The position numbers were made by a program, and so were the translations under genes. From NCBI RefSeq assembly GCF_003259615.1, contig NZ_QLLR01000006.1, positions 149,822-213,821 on the forward strand: a stretch of DNA of 64,000 nucleotides, given 5' to 3'. This document shows, one piece after another, positions 55,612 to 64,000 of this stretch. The DNA is from Pedobacter cryoconitis (lineage in GTDB: Bacteria > Bacteroidota > Bacteroidia > Sphingobacteriales > Sphingobacteriaceae). How positions within the stretch are numbered: the first letter of the stretch is position 1; every line of letters starts with the position of its first letter. The notes under the pieces are model-generated. The model made no database searches and was not told where the DNA came from. It worked only from the letters and a program-made list of their open reading frames with translations.

Positions 55612-57038
55612 TGTCCAGGTTTATAAGTTCGTACAAATTCAACCCAATCCGAAACACTATCCGGGATAATTACATCAGGATTTATGCCGATATTGTTCAA
55701 CCTGCGTCTCTCTACCCTATTTGACCTGAAGGCAGGGTAAAGAACCGAAAAATAACTACATGGAATTTTTCCACTCACAATCTCCGTATAATCAATTGCA
55801 CCCGCACTATTTTGGCCAAACAGCGTAACTTTTTTACTTTGCTCAGCTCTTAAAATAAAATGCTCAGCAGAACTTGCACTCCCCCTGTTCATTAACACAG
55901 AGACACGCTGTGGATTTTTTAAAACCTGAGAAAATTCAATAGTATCTGCGGGATAAAGCGGAAAGAATTCACCAACGTGTGCCTTCAATTTTTCAACATC
56001 TTTCTTAAACTTTTTCTGATCATCTGCAGAAAGATCAGACATATCAGTATCATACCCATCTTTAATATTATCTGCTGTTGCCCAGACAACTCCACCATCG
56101 GTATAGATTGGATTTGTATAAATATAAGGTAATAATTGCGCGAAGGTACCTGTCAGGCCTCCGGGATTATTTCGAACATCAATAATCAGGTGTTTTGTTT
56201 TTAGCAAGAGCGCTTTATTACGCTCCAAAATACTATCTACAGATTTTTTATACTTAATAGCAAAATAAGGAATTACTAATAGATTAGTTTCTTCATCTAA
56301 TATTTTAAATGATGGCGACTGATTAAGTTTTACTGGTACTTTTCCTTCATCATCTTTATTGAAAAGGTCCATGCTCTTGTACCACATCCCAAAATTACCA
56401 GGGTTCATATGATCTCCAGTTAAGGAAACAGCCCCGAAGTTTTTGCCATGGTCAACTCCCCTAAAGTAAATAAGTTCATATTTATCTTTTACCTTTTTTA
56501 TCCTGATTTTTATTTGCTGAGGTGTCCATTCAGGATTACCTGATTTGATAATAAAACCAATAAATTCATCTTCTTTACTGCTGGAATCTTTGACTACAGC
56601 TATCTTATAAGTATTAAAAACATAAGTCCAGTATCCTTCTATCCTATCAAGTTTTCCTTTGTTATCTTGCAGATATTTATCAAAATCCCGTTCAGTCCAG
56701 TCTGTTCTTTCAGAAGTAGCAAAAAAGGCACTGATTTCAGCTTTTGTAGCTTTTCCTGGCTTAAACTGCATTCTAATATGACCATCTTCAAAGAAAGATA
56801 GCCACTCCGAGCAAATATCGAAACACCTCATCTTTTCGGCTGAAGCCGCAACTTGCTGCAAACTATCAGTGAAAACATCAAATTTCTTTTGATTCGCTTC
56901 GGTTACCTTATCCCGATAACCAACGTAATTATTTTTCACTCTCTGTACCAGGGATTTAAAATTATCAGCGCAATTACAGGTCTGGGCTCTGGATAAAACA
57001 GGCAATAAAATTAAAACCAGTATAAATATTTTTTTCAT
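55608..57038 (-). CDS. Secreted S41 family peptidase (unit A)
   Basis: A 476-residue S41-fold protein with a signal peptide (MKKIFILVLILLPVLSRAQ) and an N-terminal domain starting CNCADNFKSLVQRVKNNYVGY. The core has HLIIDVRNNPGGLTG (the D-x-R-x-N-x-GG family strand) and the nucleophile loop MNRGSASSAEHF (Ser near 391). The CtpA-type catalytic Lys is not found: the later loop reads FGQNSAGAIDY, so activity would have to follow a different S41 mechanism. Operon with the kinase at 54562. Substrate unknown; a role near the lanthipeptide genes is inference. Confidence 0.88.
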   Translation of the reverse strand: MKKIFILVLILLPVLSRAQTCNCADNFKSLVQRVKNNYVGYRDKVTEANQKKFDVFTDSLQQVAASAEKMRCFDICSEWLSFFEDGHIRMQFKPGKATKAEISAFFATSERTDWTERDFDKYLQDNKGKLDRIEGYWTYVFNTYKIAVVKDSSSKEDEFIGFIIKSGNPEWTPQQIKIRIKKVKDKYELIYFRGVDHGKNFGAVSLTGDHMNPGNFGMWYKSMDLFNKDDEGKVPVKLNQSPSFKILDEETNLLVIPYFAIKYKKSVDSILERNKALLLKTKHLIIDVRNNPGGLTGTFAQLLPYIYTNPIYTDGGVVWATADNIKDGYDTDMSDLSADDQKKFKKDVEKLKAHVGEFFPLYPADTIEFSQVLKNPQRVSVLMNRGSASSAEHFILRAEQSKKVTLFGQNSAGAIDYTEIVSGKIPCSYFSVLYPAFRSNRVERRRLNNIGINPDVIIPDSVSDWVEFVRTYKPGH

Positions 57039-57135
57039 TTTATTGTTGTTTGTATTTTGAAGCAGATACTATGTAATTATAAATGGTTAGTCTTATCCAT
57101 TCATGCTGAAAGTTTATAACTAAACATGAAACCGA

Positions 57136-58266
57136 TCAGGAAAGATTAAACTTCTTCTTTGCGAATAGTTTGGGCCAATCTATATGGTTTGCATTAACGC
57201 GCTTTCCAGGCGAAGTATAAAATTGTACTTTATGAAAAACAGGTAGCTTAAGTGATAAGGAATAAAAGGTATCATTATCATCAATCAATAATTGATAATC
57301 TTTCCCATAATGATGTGCAATACGTTTTTTGATATTTTCAACCCCAATTCCACTGGAGTGCCCGGCTGCCCAGTCACTCTTTTTATTATACGTGTTTAAA
57401 TGAATGAAACACCCATCTTCAGAAATATACAGATGAACCTTTGCGGGATCTTCAGGTAATGAACAATCACCATGTTTCAGGATATTTTCTACAATGGTGA
57501 TGATAATCAGCGGAACAATCTGAATAGATGAAGATATGAATTCAAAATTCAGATCAATTTGCAGACGATTACTAAATCTCATCTGGTTTAACTTAATCAC
57601 GTTACGCACATGTCCCAATTCATCAGCAAGCATAACCATACGATTTGTATCATTCCTATCTAGTGAATAGCGCATAATTTGGGATAGCGTCATAATCCCA
57701 TCTGAGAGCTCCATAGATAAAGGCAATGCTTTTGCGTAAAATAAATTTAACGTATTATTCAGAAAATGAGGGTTAATTTGTGACCGGAGAAACGCATATT
57801 CAACTTCTAATCTTTCCTTTTCTAATTGATTAAGCTTCCTTTTGTGTTTGATCATTTTTACTGTAAAAGCATATGCAAATCCAAAAATCAAGAATTTGGA
57901 GGCATGATATGCTACTCCAATAATATGATAACGCAGACCAAAAGGAAGTGGCGCAGGTGGATTAGATTTAATATACGGCCGTATTTCATAACTAACAAAA
58001 TACCAGATAATCAGATCCAGTATAAAAATCAAAATAATCCCCACGAACAGCGGTACTGGTTTAGATGGAACAGTGTATTTTGCGAAAAGATAAACTCCCA
58101 GATATGCAATAATTATATCTGGTATTTGTGTGTTGAGTACATCAAATAAACTGAAAAAATAAATTTCAGGAATGTTGGCAAACTCATTAAGGGCGTATAA
58201 AGCGAAATAAAACAGCCAAAAAATCAGATGATAAAATATTAAGCTATATTTTTTAGAAATTTGCAT
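57136..58266 (-). CDS. LytS-like sensor histidine kinase, MQISK type (unit B)
   Basis: A 376-residue kinase with four membrane helices. Phosphoacceptor motif INPHFLNNTLNLFY (His near 167), N box IIITIVENILKHGDC and G box SSGIGVENIKKRIAHHYG are all intact. It extends ~25 residues past its relatives with a basic tail (SPGKRVNANHIDWPKLFAKKKF). It is the intact counterpart of the remnant at 54170-54547. Its start is 6 bases from the stop of the next kinase, so it is the last gene of unit B. Confidence 0.92.
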   Translation of the reverse strand: MQISKKYSLIFYHLIFWLFYFALYALNEFANIPEIYFFSLFDVLNTQIPDIIIAYLGVYLFAKYTVPSKPVPLFVGIILIFILDLIIWYFVSYEIRPYIKSNPPAPLPFGLRYHIIGVAYHASKFLIFGFAYAFTVKMIKHKRKLNQLEKERLEVEYAFLRSQINPHFLNNTLNLFYAKALPLSMELSDGIMTLSQIMRYSLDRNDTNRMVMLADELGHVRNVIKLNQMRFSNRLQIDLNFEFISSSIQIVPLIIITIVENILKHGDCSLPEDPAKVHLYISEDGCFIHLNTYNKKSDWAAGHSSGIGVENIKKRIAHHYGKDYQLLIDDNDTFYSLSLKLPVFHKVQFYTSPGKRVNANHIDWPKLFAKKKFNLS

Positions 58267-58271
58267 TGTAT

Positions 58272-59321
58272 TTAAGAATAAAAATCAATTTGGTGAGAAA
58301 CCGGCACCTTAAGTTTAAGCATATAGAAATCATCATTATTATCAACAATCAATTCGTAATTATCACCATAGTGGTAATTAAGGCGTTTCTTAATATTTTC
58401 CATTCCTATTCCACTGGCATCTGCGACTAATGTATTTTTCTTTCTATTGTAGGTGTATAAATGAATAAAATAACCATCTGAAGAATTAAATAAGTGAATT
58501 ATGGCAGGATCTTTAGCAAGTGTATTGTTCCCATGTTTTAATACATTTTCCACGATAGTTATAATAATCAATGGAACAATCTGAATTGAAGGGAAGGTAT
58601 CTTCGATTTTAAGATCAATGTGCAGGTTATTGTTGAACCTCATCTGATTGATTTTGATCAGATTATTTACATGTTCCAACTCATCAGAAAGTAACACCAG
58701 ATTACCATTTTCATTCTTCTCAAGAGAATAGCGCATGATTTGAGATAAAGTAACTATCCCATCCGATAGCTCATTAGATAAAGGCAAAGATTTTACATAA
58801 AACAAACTCAATGTATTAAACAGAAAATGAGGATTAATCTGAGCCCGGAGGAATGCGTACTCAGCTTCGATTTTTCCTTTTTCTGTTAACAGAATATTTT
58901 GTTCCCGCTTAGTAACTTTCCAGAAAATAGCATATGCAAAACCAAAAAAGATAAATTTAAAGAACGCAAAAAAAATATTAATAACTGAATAGAGAAAGTT
59001 AAACTTCCAGGCATATCCAATTAAGATTGCTGGCCTGAGCACATGGCTGACCAAATACCACATGAAAAAATAATACCAATAAAGTATAAAAAGTCCAATT
59101 ATCAAAGGGACAACCCTGGTTGGAACAATATACTTTGAGCACACGAATATAGTGAGGTAAACTAAAGTTATATTTGTTCCCTGAGCACAAAATACATCGA
59201 GCAAAACAAGCGCATAATTACCCTGGGGATGGAAAAGAGAATCATATCTGTTAATGATTATAAAACCTATCCAGAATAATATATGATAAGATATTAGTTT
59301 ATAATTTATCGGTGTTTTCAA
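58272..59321 (-). CDS. LytS-like sensor histidine kinase (unit B)
   Basis: A 349-residue kinase, the same length as the one at 54562 and alike throughout: YKLISYHILFW, INPHFLFNTLSLFYVKSLPLS, IIITIVENVLKHGNN, SGIGMENIKKRLNYHYGDNYEL, ending VSHQIDFYS. Four membrane helices, His near 165. ATGA overlap with the S41 gene upstream, as in unit A. No response regulator is near. Two kinases with similar sensors in one unit may form heterodimers (inference). Confidence 0.92.
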   Translation of the reverse strand: MKTPINYKLISYHILFWIGFIIINRYDSLFHPQGNYALVLLDVFCAQGTNITLVYLTIFVCSKYIVPTRVVPLIIGLFILYWYYFFMWYLVSHVLRPAILIGYAWKFNFLYSVINIFFAFFKFIFFGFAYAIFWKVTKREQNILLTEKGKIEAEYAFLRAQINPHFLFNTLSLFYVKSLPLSNELSDGIVTLSQIMRYSLEKNENGNLVLLSDELEHVNNLIKINQMRFNNNLHIDLKIEDTFPSIQIVPLIIITIVENVLKHGNNTLAKDPAIIHLFNSSDGYFIHLYTYNRKKNTLVADASGIGMENIKKRLNYHYGDNYELIVDNNDDFYMLKLKVPVSHQIDFYS

Positions 59322-60745
59322 TGGCTGGGTTTATATTTTCTTACAAATTCAATCCAGTTTGGAACATCATAAGGGATAATTACATCAGGTGCTATTCCAG
59401 TGTTATTTAAAGGATGTGTATCTACACTATTATAGCGAACAGCTGGGTATAACATGGAAAAATAACTACATGGAATCTTAATATTCAGAACTTCCACATA
59501 ATCAATTGAACCAGCACTATTCTGCCCAAAAAAAGTTACCTTTTTACTTTGTCTGGTATTTAAAATCATAATTTCAGCAGCACTGGCACTTCCCCGGTCA
59601 AATAAAATAGAAATACGTTGCGGATTCTTTGAAAAATGAGCTAATACGATCGAATCAGGAGGGTATAATAGATAGAGTTCGCCTACATGCGCATTCATCT
59701 GTCTAACTTTTTCTTTAAGCTTAATTTTTAGTGCTTCTGAAACACCAGGCACATCAGGATTATACCAGGCTTTAATATTATCCGCAGTGGCCAATATTGA
59801 TGCGCCAGATGTATAAATTGGATTGGTATAAATATAGGGCAATAGTTTTTCAAATGTTGTAGTCAGCCCACCTGAATTCTTTCGGATATCGATAATTAAA
59901 TGTTTACTTTTTTCCAATAATGCTGTATTCACTTCAATAATACTGTCTACCTGGTTTTTATATTTCATACTAAAACTAGGTAATACCAATAAATTAGTTT
60001 CCTTATCCAATATCTTAAAAGACGGCAGTATATCATCCACAACCCATTTGACGGCCTCCTCTTTATTTTCCAGAAATGGACTTTTATACCATTTTCCAAA
60101 AAAACCAAGATCGATGGTATCCTTGTTTATCAAAAGAAGAGGAACCCTCTTACTATGATCCCCACCTCTGAAGTACATAGTCTGATAATTATCCTCTATC
60201 TTTTTAATCCTTACTTTAACCTGTTGCTTTGACCAGTTAGGATTGGTCGTATTTACAATAAAACCAATGAATTCATTCTTTCCGGCAGCAATATCTTTTA
60301 CTATTCCAATTTTATAACTTTTCGCAGCATAAGTCCAATAACCTTCTATCTTATCTAATTTTTCTTTATTTCGTTGCAAATAAGAGTTAAAATCATGTTC
60401 ATTCCACGACGTTTTTTCAGCTGTATTAAAAAAAGACTTTATTTCATCATTTGTAGCTTTTCCAGGAGTAAAAGATAAACTAAGGTGCCCATCTTCAAAA
60501 AAAGTAAGCCACTCTGTACAAATATCAAAACACGGCATTTTTTCAGCTGAATTTGCAATATTCCGTAAGCTATCAGTAAAAAGATCAAATTTTTTCTGAT
60601 TAGACTCATTCACCTTATCTTTATACCCAACATAATTATTCTTTATTTTTTCTACTAAAAAATTAAAGTTATCAGCACAGTTACAATTTTGAGCCCAGGC
60701 AAGACCTGGTAATAAAATTAAAATTAGAATAAGTTTCCCCCTCAC
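59318..60745 (-). CDS. Secreted S41 family peptidase (unit B)
   Basis: A 475-residue paralogue of the protein at 55608, with the same signal peptide style (ILILLPGLAWAQ), NCNCADNFNFLVEKIKNNYVGY start, HLIIDIRKNSGGLTT core strand and FDRGSASAAEIMIL nucleophile loop. Here too the later loop FGQNSAGSIDY lacks the CtpA-type Lys. Ends FVRKYKPSH, against FVRTYKPGH in the other copy. First gene of unit B, 62 bases downstream of the lanthipeptide-type precursor gene, which may be on the same transcript. Confidence 0.88.
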   Translation of the reverse strand: MRGKLILILILLPGLAWAQNCNCADNFNFLVEKIKNNYVGYKDKVNESNQKKFDLFTDSLRNIANSAEKMPCFDICTEWLTFFEDGHLSLSFTPGKATNDEIKSFFNTAEKTSWNEHDFNSYLQRNKEKLDKIEGYWTYAAKSYKIGIVKDIAAGKNEFIGFIVNTTNPNWSKQQVKVRIKKIEDNYQTMYFRGGDHSKRVPLLLINKDTIDLGFFGKWYKSPFLENKEEAVKWVVDDILPSFKILDKETNLLVLPSFSMKYKNQVDSIIEVNTALLEKSKHLIIDIRKNSGGLTTTFEKLLPYIYTNPIYTSGASILATADNIKAWYNPDVPGVSEALKIKLKEKVRQMNAHVGELYLLYPPDSIVLAHFSKNPQRISILFDRGSASAAEIMILNTRQSKKVTFFGQNSAGSIDYVEVLNIKIPCSYFSMLYPAVRYNSVDTHPLNNTGIAPDVIIPYDVPNWIEFVRKYKPSH

Positions 60746-60807
60746 TTTGTTGTTATTTTTATTATAATATATATAGTTCTATTGCAAATTCAGCTAAAAA
60801 AACAACC

Positions 60808-60999
60808 TTAAACTGTACCGCCGCCGTTGTTTTGGTCACAAGTGGCATTTCCCGGTACACTTGATGGCTGATCGCTCATTTTTTCCTGAACTGGATACCC
60901 TCCCCCTTTTATTTTCACAAGCTCTTCCTTATTAAGAGACACAATTGTCATTTTTTCAAATGACAATTTTACATCAAGAATTTGTTTATTCTTTTTCAT
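60808..60999 (-). CDS. Class I lanthipeptide-type precursor peptide
   Basis: A 63-residue peptide. Residues 1-31 look like a Bacteroidota class I lanthipeptide leader: Lys-rich start, LSFEKMTIVSLNKEEL, then VKIKGGG at 28-34. The proposed core from ~34 holds Ser42, Ser46, Ser47, Thr53 and Thr62 for dehydration and a single Cys54, so at most one thioether ring could form. The tail is Asn/Gly-rich (CDQNNGGGTV). The gene starts 60 bases after the stop of the LanB gene. Whether it is still modified depends on that damaged gene or an enzyme elsewhere. Confidence 0.8.
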   Translation of the reverse strand: MKKNKQILDVKLSFEKMTIVSLNKEELVKIKGGGYPVQEKMSDQPSSVPGNATCDQNNGGGTV

Positions 61000-61058
61000 A
61001 AAATTTACAGATTTGTTTTAAATATATAACTTACTTCCTTTAATATGCAATAAACCAT

Positions 61059-63665
61059 TTATAGAATTATATCTGATGAAGTAATATTAATCCGTTCATC
61101 AAATTTTGTTTCTTTTCCATATGCACTTTTATAGTACTGATACAAAAAATCATAAATCACTGCTTCATGTAAACGCTGTAGTTCAGGAATAATACGATTA
61201 ATCAACATGTGAATATAACTTCCCAATAAATCTGGCATAGCAACCTGCAGTTCTCCCGCTCTTTCTTTTCCCCTAAGTTCCTGAATCAAAGGTTCTATAC
61301 CTGCCGTACGTTGCCTTAAAACCATATACAATTGATAAAATTTATCATGAGGCTGTTGAATACTCAACGAAGTATAAATTTCTTTTTTATATTTTCTGAA
61401 TAATTTGGAAAGCTGCTGTTTTTGGTCAGATGAGAATTTAAATTCCGCAGCAAAAATTTCTTTGAGCCCTTTTATGAGTTCTAATTTACGTTCAAGCTTA
61501 AATTCAAATGCTTCTAATAAAGTATCAATAGAAAGAATTGCAAACTGCCAGCGAAGCAGTTCTCTCTCATCACCTGAAGTATGATCAAGAAACCCTAAAA
61601 AGGCAATACTATCCCGATAAAAGAATTGTTCGGCGCAGGACAGCGTAGTTGCACCATACCGGATATACTCGGGTTGATAAGTATCAGTTGTTACATTCCA
61701 AAGAAATCCCATCTTACGGTAAGGTTTCAATTCTTTATGAAATACCCTGGTAATGTAAGGCAGCCATTTGACATGAGTGACTTTCAAACGCAATCTGATA
61801 TGAAAATCACTATCTGTATAACGTATAAAAAACCATTCTTTAATCCATTCCTTCTTCTCACAATGAGCTGTTAATACCTTAACAGCGTTTGCTAGTATTA
61901 CATCAGCATTACGCACCCCACAGTACAGCTTATAATATAGCCATTCTGAGCTGTCATTATTGGCTATCAATGTTACTTCTTCATGCTCATAATGATTCTG
62001 TTCTGTTAATAAATTCATGCCAGATTCAGGATTTCTAGTCATAAAGGTTTGAAATTGATGTTTATAATGCTGGTTTTTCACATCTTTTACCACAGGAGCC
62101 AGTTCTATATACTCTTTAAAAACAAAATACTTTTTGCCTTTTAGTGTATACTTAAAAATATCATAAGTCATTTCTTGATCTTGAAAATTGATCAAAAGTT
62201 CATTATCACCGTCAGCAAGAACAACCTTTTGAGGTAAATTATATTCTTTTATAAAATTCACCAGCAATTCGCTAAACAATGTATTATCCTTTTGAGTCAG
62301 AAGCTGTATCTCCTTTTCTGTAAATACCCAGCTGGCACGTCTTAATATTATATTTTTATAAACTACACGCGGTAAAAAGTTATATTGCTTCTGAAGACTT
62401 CCCCAACTAAATTTCAGGTTGCTTATTTGATCCTGATCCTGAAGATCACAAAGGAAATGATACACAGGTAAGGCGTTCAGACTGAAATTATGGGCATTAC
62501 TTAATCTTGGTATAATAACTTTATGGAGTCTTTTTGAATATAAAACTATCCTGTTTTTCCGATAAGAGATTAGTAAATCCTGCACGCATATTTGCTGATC
62601 TTCAGGTAAAAGAGATTTCGCGAGATAAGGTATTTCGTAATTTCTGAAAGCCGGGCGCTGAAGAATATTACCAACTCTTCCCTGGGGAAGATGTAATACC
62701 TCAGCTAAAATTGCTTCAGGTTCATTTTCCTGTTCAGCAATAGTCAATTCAGAAACCAGGTTATTGAGCTCAGCATCTGATTGCGCAAAACGTGCAACCA
62801 TGTTCACAGCACTTGTTCCTCCGGCATTTTTCACATAAACCTGTCCTGATAATGTGATTTCAAACATCAACTGCAATGAAGAAGGTAATGGTAAATTTAC
62901 CTGTAAAATATCTTTTATATCCTCATCAAAAATTTCTATACATAATTTATCATTTTTATATGCCTTAAGCCATTTTTTTTGTAAAATCTCCTCCCATTTG
63001 CCCCACGCAAGCATTTGATTATCTTCTGTTTCTGGCAAAGTCAGCATTTCTAAAATTGGCGATGGAACCAGATGTTTATCGGGAACATAACCAATACCTG
63101 TTTCTGCATCCAAAACTTCTAAAAGTGGCATTTCTCTATCGCCATAACGCTCATTAAAACGCTTTGCAAACAATTCCAACCGAAGCGGCTGTTTTGTGGA
63201 AGTTTTATAAAGGACATCCAAAGCCGTTAATATATCCTGTTGCAAATTAATTGATAAACCACTTTGAGAAGTAGCAGCTCCCGTTACATCAGTTTGAAAT
63301 ATCTTTCCCGCTTCATATGGAATCCCTATTAATTCAATCAATTTAAGTATTTCCTGATAACGATCAATCCCATTATATTTCTCCCGGTCCAATTTACCTA
63401 GTAGCTGCTCTATTTTTTTCAGTGTTTGAACAATCTCAGTCAGCTGGTGATCTAGCAGGTTATAACTATCCAAAATTTCAAGGACCTGAGTGAGCAGTCC
63501 ATTGCCAGTTACAGCGGGATCAAGTTCATTAATCAGAAGCTGTGAATTGATACAATTATCAATAAATAGAATAGCTTCCTCACTTTTAATCCCTGCTTTT
63601 ACTAATACCGAGGTAAGATCAGTACAATTCAAACCATGTTTTGCAGCTTCTGGAGTTGCTATATT
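61059..63665 (-). pseudogene. Lantibiotic dehydratase (LanB), 5' end lost at an IS element
   Basis: About 868 codons of a LanB. Residues to ~540 match the glutamylation (Lant_dehydr_N) domain but begin in its middle (NCTDLTSVLVKAGIKSEEAILFIDNCINSQLL). From ~555 to 850 lies the elimination/thiopeptide-type C-terminal domain (EWLYYKLYCGV, EWFFIRYTDSDFHIRLRLK, EYIRYGATTLSCAEQFFYRDS). Full LanBs are ~1000 residues, so roughly 120-200 are missing. No good start exists: the frame opens at TTG 63632 only by convention and stays open to 63680, crossing into IS sequence. LanB glutamylates Ser/Thr by Glu-tRNA and eliminates to dehydro residues. Confidence 0.82.
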
Positions 63666-64000
63666 TGAGTAGACACAGAGTTAAGAGGATTTACATATCT
63701 TAACAGAATATTATGTCACGAGAGAGAAAAGCATACCCGAAGGAGTTCAAGCTGATGAGCGTTGAACTGAGTAACACCCGTACAGATCTAATTGCACTTG
63801 CGAAAGAACTGGATATCAATGTGACTTTATTATATAGATGGCGTAAGGAATTCACCAGCAAGCAAGGCAGCAGTTTTCCTGGGAATGGAAAGGTTATCCT
63901 CAGCGCAGCTGAGCAAGAGGTGGCTAATTTGAAAAAAGAACTGCGTGAAACGCAGATGGAACGGGATATATTAAAAAAGGCCATCAGCATTTTCTCCAAG
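63666..64000 (+). mobile_element. IS3-family insertion sequence, left end (continues past window)
   Basis: Homology to LanB stops near 63666, where TGAGTAGACACAGAG starts, a plausible terminal inverted repeat (IS3-family ends begin TG). An orfA gene starts 47 bases in. The other end, orfB and target duplication lie outside the window, so the exact left boundary is an estimate. Confidence 0.7.
63713..64000 (+). CDS. IS3-family transposase OrfA, partial
   Basis: Opens at ATG 63713 and runs to the window end (96 codons). Residues 8-55 form a helix-turn-helix (YPKEFKLMSVELS...ALAKELDINVTLLYRWRKEF), followed by a leucine-zipper-like helix (AAEQEVANLKKELRETQMERDILKKAISIFSK), the standard OrfA ending. 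In this family OrfA binds the IS ends and is fused to the DDE OrfB by -1 frameshifting. OrfB is not in view. Confidence 0.92.
   Translation, partial: MSRERKAYPKEFKLMSVELSNTRTDLIALAKELDINVTLLYRWRKEFTSKQGSSFPGNGKVILSAAEQEVANLKKELRETQMERDILKKAISIFSK

Overview
The window reads as chromosomal DNA from a Bacteroidota bacterium of the Sphingobacteriaceae, most likely a Pedobacter-like organism. This is inferred from SusC/FecA-type TonB receptors with carboxypeptidase-regulatory N-termini, an ECF sigma/FecR pair of the Bacteroides-expansion type, DUF4249 and 7TM-DISM proteins, a single large PurL, weak Shine-Dalgarno sites, and repeated matches to the Bacteroidota -7 promoter element TAnnTTTG. No rRNA, tRNA or CRISPR array was seen.

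Layout. 1-4.2 kb: start of an M16 zinc peptidase, a hybrid sensor kinase, a divergent Dps-like ferritin and a small barrel protein, all on the minus strand. 4.3-10.7 kb: plus-strand run of ECF sigma, FecR anti-sigma, STN-bearing TonB receptor, DUF4249 lipoprotein and Crp-family regulator, then a secreted isochorismatase-like hydrolase with its own promoter and palindrome. 10.8-17.7 kb: a sigma-2-only ECF fragment, a GH16 lipoprotein, a GNAT plus MarR-GNAT pair with a likely operator, two large unknown lipoproteins and a DUF3995 membrane protein. 18-29 kb: Bcr/CflA-like exporter, TonB receptor plus periplasmic SAM hydrolase operon, a 1488-residue Pls-type NRPS with left-handed beta-helix domains, and a GH43 enzyme. 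29-36.5 kb: VOC protein, nucleotidyltransferase with a small partner, and a glycine-betaine ABC importer headed by an outer-membrane porin gene. 36.5-49.6 kb: PurL, a methyltransferase, an HD phosphohydrolase, three paralogous lipoproteins, a DUF4198 protein facing a siderophore-type TonB receptor, and a protein with kinase-fold signatures.

49.7-64 kb is the most unusual stretch. A 7TM-DISM receptor ends in the zinc ribbon and helix-turn-helix of an IS1595-type transposase. PL14-like and GH99-like enzymes follow. Then comes a tandem duplication of a three-gene unit (two LytS-like histidine kinases plus an S41 peptidase), whose distal copy is cut off at the GH99 gene. Directly upstream lie a small lanthipeptide-type precursor and a LanB dehydratase whose 5' end is lost at the edge of an IS3-family insertion sequence that runs out of the window.

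Working together: several units are envelope sensing and uptake modules (sigma/FecR/receptor, SAM hydrolase/receptor, porin/OpuA). The right end looks like a RiPP locus with its own sensors and proteases, now probably damaged by a mobile element.
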